Assembly (NCBI GenBank): GCA_947165115.1
Contig: CAMUZD010000018.1
Span: forward strand, 1-13,385
Length of the DNA stretch: 13,385 nucleotides
Origin: an uncultured Clostridia bacterium
GTDB lineage: Bacteria > Bacillota > Clostridia > Oscillospirales > Acutalibacteraceae
Direction of reading: 5' to 3'
Shown: piece after piece, positions 6,570-12,374 of the stretch
Position numbering within the stretch: position 1 is the first letter of the stretch
Layout of the letters: each line of letters begins with the position of its first letter
The notes under the pieces: generated by a model
Told to the model about the DNA's origin: nothing
The model's database searches: none
The model's input: the letters and a program-made list of their open reading frames with translations, nothing else
Translations under genes and position numbers: made by a program

Positions 6570-6821
6570 ATGGCAGAAATAATGTTTGATTATAAGGGTA
6601 ATCCCATACCGCGTTTTATAGTTGAAAATCTCAGAAAATCAAAAACTGAGTCGGAAAAATACCCTAAAAGAGAGATTAAATGTCCTATATGCGGAATACA
6701 TCTTTGCGATGTTTACGGCAACAGTCCCGATGTGTTTATATCAGTAAAATGTCAAAAATGCAAAAGCGGAGATCTTCCGCTCAGCATGGCATATTTCAGA
6801 ACTCTTAAAGGAAATAAATAA
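6570..6821 (+). CDS. Small zinc-ribbon protein
   Basis: This 83-aa protein has a basic N-terminal half (MFDYKGNPIPRFIVENL then a Lys/Glu-rich linker) and a CPIC...C (38, 41, 46) plus CQKC (61, 64) arrangement that would bind one zinc. It starts directly after the ImmA-like stop codon with no gap (TAA then ATG at 6570), with GAGG about nine bases upstream, and is the last gene of the operon before the terminator at 6914. I do not recognise a specific family. It is distinct in sequence from the Com-like protein at 5361-5546 although both are short zinc proteins. A DNA- or RNA-binding or adaptor role is plausible but unproven. Confidence 0.65.
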   Translation: MAEIMFDYKGNPIPRFIVENLRKSKTESEKYPKREIKCPICGIHLCDVYGNSPDVFISVKCQKCKSGDLPLSMAYFRTLKGNK

Positions 6822-6913
6822 GATAGCTTTAATTTAATAATCAATACGACTTTAATTCGAGCGAGCGGAGCAGCTATGCGGATAGTATCTATTCGTAACT
6901 GAAAATCTACCAT
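6822..6913. other. Intergenic DNA before the terminator; no gene seen
   Basis: This is the first part of the non-coding stretch 6822-7141. It contains no convincing ORF with a ribosome site. A GCGAGC block (6861-6866) has an inverted counterpart GCTCGC at 6990-6995 beyond the terminator, so the terminator may be enclosed in a larger fold; the pairing is only 6 bp. No attachment site can be argued from the window alone. Confidence 0.4.
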
Positions 6914-6985
6914 GCACCGTAAGAAGCCGGATTGAGTTGATAGGTTATACCTATTGCTCAATTCGATTCTGCGGTGCTTTTTTTT
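6914..6985 (+). terminator. Nested-hairpin intrinsic terminator after the translesion operon
   Basis: GCACCG (6914-6919) pairs with CGGTGC (6972-6977). Inside it ATTGAG (6931-6936) pairs with CTCAAT (6957-6962), and inside that ATAGGT (6940-6945) pairs with ACCTAT (6949-6954) around a TAT loop. Eight T residues follow (6978-6985). The result is one long multi-helix stem with a good U-tract, directional for the plus strand. It closes the operon that ends at 6821. Confidence 0.85.
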
Positions 6986-7016
6986 ATTTGCTCGCTTCGC
7001 TTCTTGCGGTGATGAC

Positions 7017-7061
7017 AGTCCTTTTTCAGGCTCACGCTTGAGAAAGGACTTTTATGTTTTT
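7017..7061 (+). terminator. Second hairpin with T-rich tail, possible terminator
   Basis: AGTCCTTTTTCA (7017-7028) pairs with TTGAGAAAGGACT (7038-7050) with one mismatch and a loop of about 9-10 bases. It is followed by TTTATGTTTTT, a broken T-tract. It lies about 30 bp after the strong terminator and 90 bp before the sigma-like gene. It could be a back-up terminator or a leader attenuator for the sigma-like gene. The broken T-run makes efficient termination uncertain. Confidence 0.5.
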
Positions 7062-7097
7062 ATGGTTCCCATACATTGCTGAATATCCGTAGTCTCC

Positions 7098-7127
7098 AAA
7101 TTTCAAATCAAACCAAATTTGAAATTT
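7098..7127. promoter_or_regulatory. 11-bp perfect inverted repeat next to the sigma-like gene's RBS
   Basis: AAATTTCAAAT (7098-7108) and ATTTGAAATTT (7117-7127) are perfect inverted repeats separated by 8 bp. The right arm ends exactly where the AAGGAG ribosome site begins (7128-7133), eight bases before ATG 7142. As RNA this forms a hairpin abutting the ribosome site; as DNA it is a typical operator size. Either would regulate the downstream gene, which may control the whole element. Confidence 0.6.
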
Positions 7128-7141
7128 AAGGAGAATACAAA

Positions 7142-7696
7142 ATGTCAAAAAAATACTATGCATGGAAAAACAGAGATTGTCAGGGGATCACTCCCGAATG
7201 GATTGAACTTACAGGTAAAGAGTTCGTTGAGCTTTGCAAAGCCAATAAAGACCTTCCCGATGAGGAGAAGCGCTGGTTCTATAAACTCCCCGGTCTTGAG
7301 GAAGGTGATGATTATTTAGTAATGGAATGCACTTACGAGAATTTCTTGAAATCTGAGCAGGAAAGGTTACAGAGACACCGCAAGATAGAATTATGGGAAT
7401 GCTTCGAATGCTTGTCTCTCGACTATAAATACACAGATAACTCAGGTGAAGAATACACTCTCGCCGACATAGTTAGAGACCCTAGAGTAAGCACTGAAGA
7501 TGATTATATGAATCTAGCTCTTTATGCCGCTATAGATTTACTTAATGACGATTATAGGAATTTTATTCTCTATTGGATTGAAAATAAAAAAGACGGTTTA
7601 TCTGATGACAGGATTGCAGCATCTCTGAATATTTCTAGAGACAAACTCAGATGGATGTATAAGCAAGTTTGTGATGAGCTGAGAAAAATTTTTTAA
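7142..7696 (+). CDS. Sigma-70-like / region-4 HTH regulator
   Basis: This 184-aa protein starts MSKKYYAWKN..., an N-terminus I recall from sigma-70-like factors carried by Clostridial integrative elements. The C-terminal 32 residues (about 153-184, LSDDRIAASLNISRDKLRWMYKQ) form a region-4-type helix-turn-helix. The middle contains LSLDYKYTDNSGEEYTLADIV (91-111), the kind of segment that precedes region 4 in such proteins. A clear sigma region 2 is not evident, so it may be a region-4-only activator or an atypical sigma factor. The start is ATG 7142 with AAGGAG eight bases upstream, behind an 11-bp inverted repeat. It precedes a structured RNA and the integration module, so control of element genes is a reasonable inference. 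The HTH is confident; sigma activity is not. Confidence 0.7.
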   Translation: MSKKYYAWKNRDCQGITPEWIELTGKEFVELCKANKDLPDEEKRWFYKLPGLEEGDDYLVMECTYENFLKSEQERLQRHRKIELWECFECLSLDYKYTDNSGEEYTLADIVRDPRVSTEDDYMNLALYAAIDLLNDDYRNFILYWIENKKDGLSDDRIAASLNISRDKLRWMYKQVCDELRKIF

Positions 7697-7717
7697 AAAA
7701 TGAAAAAAATTACACCC

Positions 7718-7731
7718 AAAAAAATTTTTTT
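7718..7731. repeat. A7T7 tract
   Basis: Seven A residues followed by seven T residues form a self-complementary A-tract shortly after the sigma-like stop codon and 13 bp before the structured RNA region. There is no GC stem, so it is not a standard terminator. It is likely to bend DNA or mark the RNA's upstream border. Confidence 0.35.
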
Positions 7732-7743
7732 CGTACCAATAGA

Positions 7744-8110
7744 GAAGTGGAAAGGGACTTAACCAAAAAATCCCAGACCACGCACCTTGAAAATTGAACA
7801 GTTCTTCCGACCAAGGGTATTTCGGAATGAGCCCGTCTGAGCAATGCGCCATGACCTTAAATATAAGCGAGCGATAAACATTGTGATCAGGAAAGTCCGT
7901 TGCAACGGATTGGCGATGATGGTGTTCGTAGCTTTGTCGAAATATCAGTGCCCTGCACTCCACTTGAGTGTACCGAGGAGAGGCGGTGAAAGTCCGGGGT
8001 GAAGCCGTAGCTGGCTGAAGTTGGGGTTAAGAACAAAACGTTAAACAAACGACCAGGCTGAGGGAAGTGTTTCTTTTATCACCTCCTTTCCACTTCCCTC
8101 GGCATTTTTT
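7744..8110 (+). ncRNA. Candidate large structured RNA / leader with terminator switch
   Basis: This 437-bp gap between genes has no supported ORF but many nested complementary segments. The outer helix is GAAGTGGAAAGG (7744-7755) with CCTTTCCACTTC (8085-8096), 12 bp, or 13 with a G-U pair. Next is CTTAACC (7758-7764) with GGTTAAG (8025-8031), then TCCCA (7771-7775) with TGGGG (8022-8026), which shares two bases with the previous helix. Local hairpins include TTCCGA/TCGGAA (7805-7810 / 7822-7827), the 14-bp palindrome TCCGTTGCAACGGA (7896-7909), CACTC/GAGTG (7956-7960 / 7966-7970) and AGCC/GGCT (8003-8006 / 8013-8016). The 3' end is the terminator at 8057-8110, whose 3' arm is shared with the outer helix, so the two are mutually exclusive. 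No promoter was identified; it may be processed from the sigma-like gene transcript. I have a general memory of a similar conserved non-coding block after sigma-like genes in Clostridial elements but no Rfam name. Function unknown. Confidence 0.6.
8057..8110 (+). terminator. Intrinsic terminator with anti-Shine-Dalgarno loop
   Basis: GCTGAGGGAAGTG (8057-8069) pairs with CACTTCCCTCGGC (8091-8103) over 13 bp with one G-U pair; the loop is 21 nt and is followed by A then six T. The loop includes ATCACCTCCTTTC (8078-8090), identical to the 3'-terminal segment of Bacillota 16S rRNA that carries the anti-Shine-Dalgarno sequence. The next gene begins at 8134, so read-through would decide its expression. 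Confidence 0.88.
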
Positions 8111-8133
8111 GATACACCAGAAAGGATAATACT

Positions 8134-8808
8134 ATGAATTATTCAAAGATTTATTATGTGATGCTTGTTGATTACAGGACAGGCAGCACAATTTGCAAAA
8201 AGAATCCAAAACGCAAAATGTACAATGAAAGATTTAATCTGACAAGAAAAGGTTCGGCAGATTTGCTTCCTAGATTTGTCAGTCTGGATTTTGGCTGGGA
8301 TGTAGGCTATGGATTCGTAGAGAAGACGCCGCTTGCGGGACTGACATATGTACCGGCTAAAGCTGTTGAAGGAGAGGATGACATTTTCTTCAACGATTTT
8401 CTCTACTGTTCATATACTGAAAAGTATCCTACAAAAGACAACTGCGATTTCTTTATAAAAGGCAAAGCTATTCTGGACGGCTTGAGGAAGTTTGACAGGA
8501 ACAAAATGTTTAATGTCAATGATACGTACAAAAGAGTCAAAGCCAAGATTAAAAAAACCAAAAAGAAAAACAGATTTACATGTTCCTATGCTCACGACAG
8601 AGTTTTCGGGTTTCCCGAATCATACAGGAAGCATAATGGTTCAAATGAGGATCTCAGAATAAGGTACGAACTGAATCAGGAAAAAGCCGGCTATATGGAA
8701 GATATATACAGCAGGTACTATTACGGATACTACAGAAACACATCCTCTTCTATGCACGATGATATGGAAACTATTATCGAGTACTTCAAGAATACAATTG
8801 TTCGTTAA
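8134..8808 (+). CDS. Unrecognised 224-aa protein behind the terminator
   Basis: I do not recognise this family. The protein looks soluble, with no signal peptide or membrane segment. The N-terminal half is mixed aromatic/acidic (e.g. FVSLDFGWDVGYGFVEK at about 48-64 and EDDIFFNDFLYCSY at 81-94). A strongly basic patch, KRVKAKIKKTKKKNR, lies at 133-147, suggesting contact with nucleic acid. A tyrosine-rich segment, YMEDIYSRYYYGYYRN, lies at 187-202. The cysteines (21, 92, 104, 150) do not form a zinc knuckle. ATG 8134 has AAAGGA about ten bases upstream and is 24 bp past the T-run of the terminator, so it is the gene most directly exposed to any termination switch. The base composition resembles that of its neighbours. 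The ORF is real with good confidence; the function is unknown. Confidence 0.7.
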   Translation: MNYSKIYYVMLVDYRTGSTICKKNPKRKMYNERFNLTRKGSADLLPRFVSLDFGWDVGYGFVEKTPLAGLTYVPAKAVEGEDDIFFNDFLYCSYTEKYPTKDNCDFFIKGKAILDGLRKFDRNKMFNVNDTYKRVKAKIKKTKKKNRFTCSYAHDRVFGFPESYRKHNGSNEDLRIRYELNQEKAGYMEDIYSRYYYGYYRNTSSSMHDDMETIIEYFKNTIVR

Positions 8809-8885
8809 TCAAGGGCAGAAATATATGCCTTATGATTAAGAGCTATATTTGTGCCCTTGAGCACGGTATAAAGACGGAGAATGCT

Positions 8886-9107
8886 ATGAAAATCAAAGAT
8901 GTTTATTCAGATGAGCTCAGTTCTTATCCGGATTTGCTTACTATTTCCGAAATTCAGGAAATATTGAATATAAGCAAGAGTACCGTATTAAGAATGCTCA
9001 ACAAAAACGAACTGACCAGGCTGAGATTCAGCTATGGGACAAGAGTTTCAAAGACAGAGGTCTTAAAACTCATAATCAAATCCATCGGAAAGGAGAAATC
9101 TGCGTGA
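8886..9107 (+). CDS. Excisionase-like helix-turn-helix protein
   Basis: The 73-aa product contains a MerR/excisionase-type helix-turn-helix: DLLTISEIQEILNISKSTVLRMLNKNEL, then a wing (RLRFSYGTRVSKTEVLKLI). This is the form of HTH_17 proteins that act as excisionase or recombination directionality factors next to integrases. The frame is open to an ATG at 8832, but ATG 8886 has GGAG (8876-8879) at the right spacing and gives the usual domain-only length, so it is preferred. The upstream 8832-8885 segment contains a small GTGC/GCAC hairpin (8851-8864). The gene's TGA overlaps the integrase GTG (GTGA, 9104-9107), implying coupled synthesis of directionality factor and recombinase. It may alternatively be a repressor of int. 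Confidence 0.78.
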   Translation: MKIKDVYSDELSSYPDLLTISEIQEILNISKSTVLRMLNKNELTRLRFSYGTRVSKTEVLKLIIKSIGKEKSA

Positions 9108-10321
9108 CAGGTTATATCAAAGAACGCTACGGCACATACTATCTTGTAATCCGGTACAAAGACGAGGACGGCAAGAGAAAAACAAAATGGATAAGCACCG
9201 GTCTTCCGTTAAAAAACAACAGGAAGAACGCTGAAAAACTGCTTCGTGACACTCTTGCGGAATACGGCGAGTCATATGAAAAGGATATTAAGGATGATGA
9301 TGCCGTGCCAGACAGCGAGATGCTTTCAATTTCTTTTACAGACTACATCGGATTATGGCTGGAAAATATGAAAAAACAGGAGGTGTTGCAGCCGAACACC
9401 ATTCAGTTTTATGAAAGCAGGTGTAAAAACCATATTATTCCGTATTTCAAAGACAGGAATATTCTGCTTGCCGACGTTGATTCATCAGATCTTCAGGATT
9501 TCATTAATTATGAAAAAGTAAGTGGCAATAACAGTCTCGCAAAGAACAAGAAAGAAGGACTGTCTCCTTCAAGTCTGAAGCATATAAGGACAACGCTTAC
9601 TCTTATTTTTTCACAGGCCAGAAAGGAAAGGCTGATATTTGATAATCCAACAGAATTTCTGGTGATTCCAAAGATTCAGAAGAGAGATGTCGACTTTTAC
9701 ACAGAAAGTGAAATCTCGGAACTGCTTGAGAAGATCAAAGACGAGGAAATTTATCCGGTTATATACACGACTCTGTTTTACGGCCTGCGACGCAGTGAGG
9801 TCTGCGGCCTGAAATGGGACAGCGTAAATACCGTAAACAAAACTGTCACCATCAAGCATACCGTTGTCAGGTTTTCCGATGTAATCGAAAAAGACACGAC
9901 AAAAACCGAAAGCAGTCACAGGACTCTTCCTCTCTCTCCTGAAATTGAGGAGATTTTTATCAGGCAAAAGGAAAAGGAAGCACAGGGCAGAAAAAAATAC
10001 GGAAAGCATTATGTTAATAACGGATACATTTTCAAAAGAGAATCGGGAGAAATGTTTACTCCGGACTATGTTACCCGTAAGTTTTCTCAGCTTTTAAAGA
10101 AATACGGATTGAGACATATCCGTTTTCATGATCTGAGACACAGTTGCGCCAGTCTTCTTGTTTCCAAGGGATACCAGCTTAAAGATATTCAGGAATGGCT
10201 GGGCCATTCCGATATCCAGACCACAGCAAATATTTATGCTCATCTCGACCAGTCGAGAAAGCTGAATATAATGTCCGCAATGCAAAATATTAATAAAACA
10301 GAGGTGAACACCAATGCATGA
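9104..10321 (+). CDS. int: Tyrosine recombinase (integrase)
   Basis: This 405-aa phage/ICE integrase has an N-terminal AP2-like arm-binding domain (about 1-55, YIKERYGTYYLVIRYKDEDGKRKTKWISTGL), a SAM-like core-binding domain (about 75-175) and a catalytic domain (about 195-395). Catalytic residues are visible: Arg229 (GLRRSEV), Lys267 (TTKTESSHRTLPL), His342 and Arg345 (HDLRHS), His368 (LGHSD) and the nucleophile Tyr378 (NIYAHL). All six are present, so the enzyme looks active. The start is GTG 9104 with AGGAG eight bases upstream, overlapping the upstream stop. It is followed with an 8-bp overlap by a parB-like gene, so it is not at the end of a transcription unit. No attachment site could be located in the window. 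Confidence 0.95.
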   Translation: MTGYIKERYGTYYLVIRYKDEDGKRKTKWISTGLPLKNNRKNAEKLLRDTLAEYGESYEKDIKDDDAVPDSEMLSISFTDYIGLWLENMKKQEVLQPNTIQFYESRCKNHIIPYFKDRNILLADVDSSDLQDFINYEKVSGNNSLAKNKKEGLSPSSLKHIRTTLTLIFSQARKERLIFDNPTEFLVIPKIQKRDVDFYTESEISELLEKIKDEEIYPVIYTTLFYGLRRSEVCGLKWDSVNTVNKTVTIKHTVVRFSDVIEKDTTKTESSHRTLPLSPEIEEIFIRQKEKEAQGRKKYGKHYVNNGYIFKRESGEMFTPDYVTRKFSQLLKKYGLRHIRFHDLRHSCASLLVSKGYQLKDIQEWLGHSDIQTTANIYAHLDQSRKLNIMSAMQNINKTEVNTNA

Positions 10322-11183
10322 ATTTTCAAAGGAAGCTGTTTGCAGAGTGCCTGTAAACAGCCTCAAAAATTTTAAGGACTTCCCGTTCAGGATTCTTGAG
10401 GACGAATCCATGGCGGAGCTTGTTTCAAGCGTTAAAGAATTCGGAGTTATAACTCCGCTTACAGTCATTCCCGCAGATGACGGCAGCTTTGAGATTATTT
10501 CCGGTCACAGGCGCAAGAGAGCCTGTCAGCTTGCCGGTATCAGCGAGGTTCCCGTTATTATCAAACATCTCAGCAGAGATAAAGCAATCATATTAATGGT
10601 TGACAGCAATCTTCAGCGTGAATCCCTGCTGCCCAGCGAAAAAGCAAGAGCATACAAGATGAGAAATGATGCAATCAAACGGAGCGTGGGCAGACCTTCC
10701 GTTGATGAGCAGGGCGAATCGGAGCCGGGCAAAACAATTGACCGGATGGCAGAAAACGCCGGAGAAAGCGCAACAAAGATACAGAGATATATAAGGTTTA
10801 ACAACCTTGTTCCCGAACTTCTGGATTATGTTGATACCAGAAAAATGGGTGAAATGGTCGCTTATCATCTTTCGTTTCTTACTCCTGAAGAACAGAATTC
10901 GGTGGCGGTCACAATCGACAGTGAACAGGCGTTTCCTTCGGTTTCCCAGGCGCAGAGAATGAAAAAGAGCAGCAAAGACAAAGAACTGAATGAGGATCTT
11001 ATTCTTCAGATTATGTCCGAAAGGAAGAAGCCCGAAAGCTTCAATGTCATTATACCGATTGATAAGCTGAAGAAATACTTTCCGAAGGCTGTCAGTCCGA
11101 AAGAAATAGAAGAAAAGCTTCTTGCTCTGTGCGAAAGGCTTTATCAGCAGCAACAGGCTAAAAAAAGGGCTAACGAAAGGTAA
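10314..11183 (+). CDS. ParB/Spo0J-like partition protein
   Basis: This 289-aa protein has the ParB N-terminal CTP-binding fold. V-P-V-N-S-L...F-R at 12-26, SVKEFGVITPLTV (39-51), the ISGHRRKRACQLAG box (62-75) and the DSNLQRESLLPSEKARAY segment (97-114) are all family hallmarks. A central helix-turn-helix region follows (about 140-175, MAENAGESATKIQRYIRF). The C-terminal part is charged and Gln/Lys-rich rather than a classic ParB dimer domain, as in plasmid- and ICE-borne versions. The start is ATG 10314 with GAGGTG seven bases upstream, overlapping the integrase end by 8 bp. No ParA-type ATPase gene and no obvious parS palindrome were seen in the window. It may support partition or maintenance of the excised circle, or act as a transcriptional regulator. 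Confidence 0.88.
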   Translation: MHEFSKEAVCRVPVNSLKNFKDFPFRILEDESMAELVSSVKEFGVITPLTVIPADDGSFEIISGHRRKRACQLAGISEVPVIIKHLSRDKAIILMVDSNLQRESLLPSEKARAYKMRNDAIKRSVGRPSVDEQGESEPGKTIDRMAENAGESATKIQRYIRFNNLVPELLDYVDTRKMGEMVAYHLSFLTPEEQNSVAVTIDSEQAFPSVSQAQRMKKSSKDKELNEDLILQIMSERKKPESFNVIIPIDKLKKYFPKAVSPKEIEEKLLALCERLYQQQQAKKRANER

Positions 11184-11192
11184 GGTGTAAAT

Positions 11193-11384
11193 ATGATATA
11201 TGATGTTTCAGTCTTAATTGTTTCGGAAAAAATTGTTGATGAATCCGAGCCGTTCATTTCAACGGGAATCAGGAGCAGCTGCCATAACACTCTGCTTGAT
11301 TCAGATGTTTTTGAAACCTGTGTTCCCGGTTTTGAAGATTATCTTTCTCTCCTGGCCAGGATTGCACAAGAGGCTGATTTCTAA
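11193..11384 (+). CDS. Small 63-aa protein of the replication/partition cluster
   Basis: A 63-aa acidic protein (MIYDVSVLIVSEKIVDESEPFIS...) with no recognisable motif. It has an AAGGTG ribosome site before ATG 11193, begins 9 bp after the parB-like stop and ends in TAATG, sharing one base with the next start codon. That tight coupling is the main reason to accept it as a gene. Function unknown. Confidence 0.6.
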   Translation: MIYDVSVLIVSEKIVDESEPFISTGIRSSCHNTLLDSDVFETCVPGFEDYLSLLARIAQEADF

Positions 11385-12238
11385 TGGCTATAATCAGAAA
11401 AAACTGGACCGGAAATTTTACAACCTTATCAAACCACTGTTTAAAGGATCCGAATCTGACAAATAAAGCTAAGGGCCTTTACAGCATAATGTGTTCTCTG
11501 CCGCCAAACTGGAATTTTTCGGAAAAAGGTCTGGCGGTAATATGCCCCAAGGACGGTCTTGACGCTGTCAGATCTCAGCTTAAGGAGTTAATCAAAGCCG
11601 GATATGTTCACAGAACAAGAATACGTGATAAAAACGGAAGATTCTCAAACATAGCCTATGACATGTTTCACATGCCATGGTGGGAACTGCCGGAAAATGA
11701 ACGTCCTGAATGGGATTTGCCAAATCCGGAAAAACCAATCTTGGATAATCCAATATTGGAAAACCCTGTATTGGCAAAACCTGTTTTGGAAAATCCCACA
11801 CAATTAAATACTAAAGAAGTAAATACTAATCAATTAAAGACTTATCTAAGTAATAATCCATCAATCAATCTGTTTGGGACGGACCGACAGACGGTCGAGA
11901 AATACATCAAGGAACAGATTGAATTTGATGTTTTATCTTCATACCTTGACGGTGAAAGACTGCAGGAAGTTATCACGGTCATTGCAGATTCTCTGTGTAC
12001 TACAAAGGATGCAGTCAGAATAAACACCGAGAATGTGTCTTATGCAGATGTCGCTGACAGGTTTCTGAAGCTTGACAGCGAGCACATTCAGTTTGTTCTT
12101 GACTGTATAGACAACGCTCACGATGAAATTAAGAACATGAGAGCGTACATCCTGACTCTGCTGTTCAACGCACCGGCAATCATGAAGAACTGCATATCCG
12201 CTCAGTATGAACGAGATATGCGAAACGAAGGAAGCTGA
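11384..12238 (+). CDS. Replication-initiator-like protein with DUF6017-type C-terminus
   Basis: This 284-aa protein has a winged-helix N-terminus (about 1-95: a basic start, LTNKAKGLYSIMCSLPPNWNF at 25-45, then LKELIKAGYVHRTRIRDKNGRF), typical of RepA/DnaD-like proteins of clostridial mobile elements. A pentad-repeat linker (about 114-138) follows, then a helical C-terminal domain (about 175-284). The order of that domain (IEFDVLSSYL..., VITVIADSLCTTKDAVRI, DVADRFLKLDSEHIQFVLDCI, NMRAYILTLLFNAP) matches what I remember of DUF6017. The family is found next to ParB and integrase genes, and a role in replication or maintenance of the excised form is likely but unproven. ATG 11384 overlaps the preceding TAA. 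The TGA stop lies inside the terminator stem at 12231-12258. Confidence 0.8.
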   Translation: MAIIRKNWTGNFTTLSNHCLKDPNLTNKAKGLYSIMCSLPPNWNFSEKGLAVICPKDGLDAVRSQLKELIKAGYVHRTRIRDKNGRFSNIAYDMFHMPWWELPENERPEWDLPNPEKPILDNPILENPVLAKPVLENPTQLNTKEVNTNQLKTYLSNNPSINLFGTDRQTVEKYIKEQIEFDVLSSYLDGERLQEVITVIADSLCTTKDAVRINTENVSYADVADRFLKLDSEHIQFVLDCIDNAHDEIKNMRAYILTLLFNAPAIMKNCISAQYERDMRNEGS

Positions 12239-12258
12239 TATACATCGGCTTCTTTTTT
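12231..12258 (+). terminator. Intrinsic terminator after the replication-like gene
   Basis: GAAGCTGAT (12231-12239) pairs with ATCGGCTTC (12244-12252), 9 bp with one G-U, around a four-base ATAC loop. Six T residues follow (12253-12258). The stop codon of the preceding gene is within the left arm. It separates the integration/partition/replication genes from the following peptide and membrane-protein genes. Confidence 0.85.
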
Positions 12259-12284
12259 ATTTCACAAAGAATGGAGGTGTGTAT

Positions 12285-12374
12285 ATGGGCCATTTCATTA
12301 TCAGCGTTGGCGGTCTTTATGTCTGGCTTGCCATCGAAGCCGCCGCTAAAGTTGTCGGCATGTTTATCAGGTAA
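12285..12374 (+). CDS. 29-aa hydrophobic peptide
   Basis: An ATG at 12285 behind a strong GGAGGTG (12273-12279) opens 29 codons, MGHFIISVGGLYVWLAIEAA and then a short tail ending GMFIR, stopping at TAA 12372-12374. The first 20 residues could just span a membrane, and the end is basic. Its stop codon lies inside the hairpin at 12352-12401. It may be a small membrane peptide of the conjugation region or a regulatory leader peptide. The excellent ribosome site argues that it is translated. Confidence 0.55.
   Translation: MGHFIISVGGLYVWLAIEAAAKVVGMFIR

Noticed and set aside
2944..6954. Shared TTATACCTAT at 2944-2953 and 6945-6954
   Set aside because: A 10-base match is expected by chance, and the second copy is explained by the terminator hairpin.
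7598..7963. Minus-strand ORF of 121 codons across the structured RNA region
   Set aside because: It spans the end of the sigma-like gene and several RNA hairpins, has no ribosome site, and its composition follows from the hairpins rather than a protein.
7984..8000. GGTGAAAGTCC segment resembling group II intron domain I sequence
   Set aside because: No intron-encoded reverse transcriptase, no GUGYG 5' end and no domain V hairpin were seen; the match is too short.
8051..9025. 12-base repeat GACCAGGCTGAG at 8051-8062 and 9014-9025, considered as att core sites
   Set aside because: A few exact 12-mers are expected by chance in 13 kb, and the second copy is inside the excisionase-like coding sequence.
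10593..11153. Minus-strand ORF of 186 codons opposite the parB-like gene
   Set aside because: Although long, it is fully antisense to a well-supported ParB-like protein, and its Phe/Cys/Arg-rich sequence is typical of a shadow frame.
10314..12238. parS-like centromere site or replication origin iterons near the parB-like and rep-like genes
   Set aside because: No palindrome resembling known parS and no tandem iterons outside the pentad-coding repeat were found.
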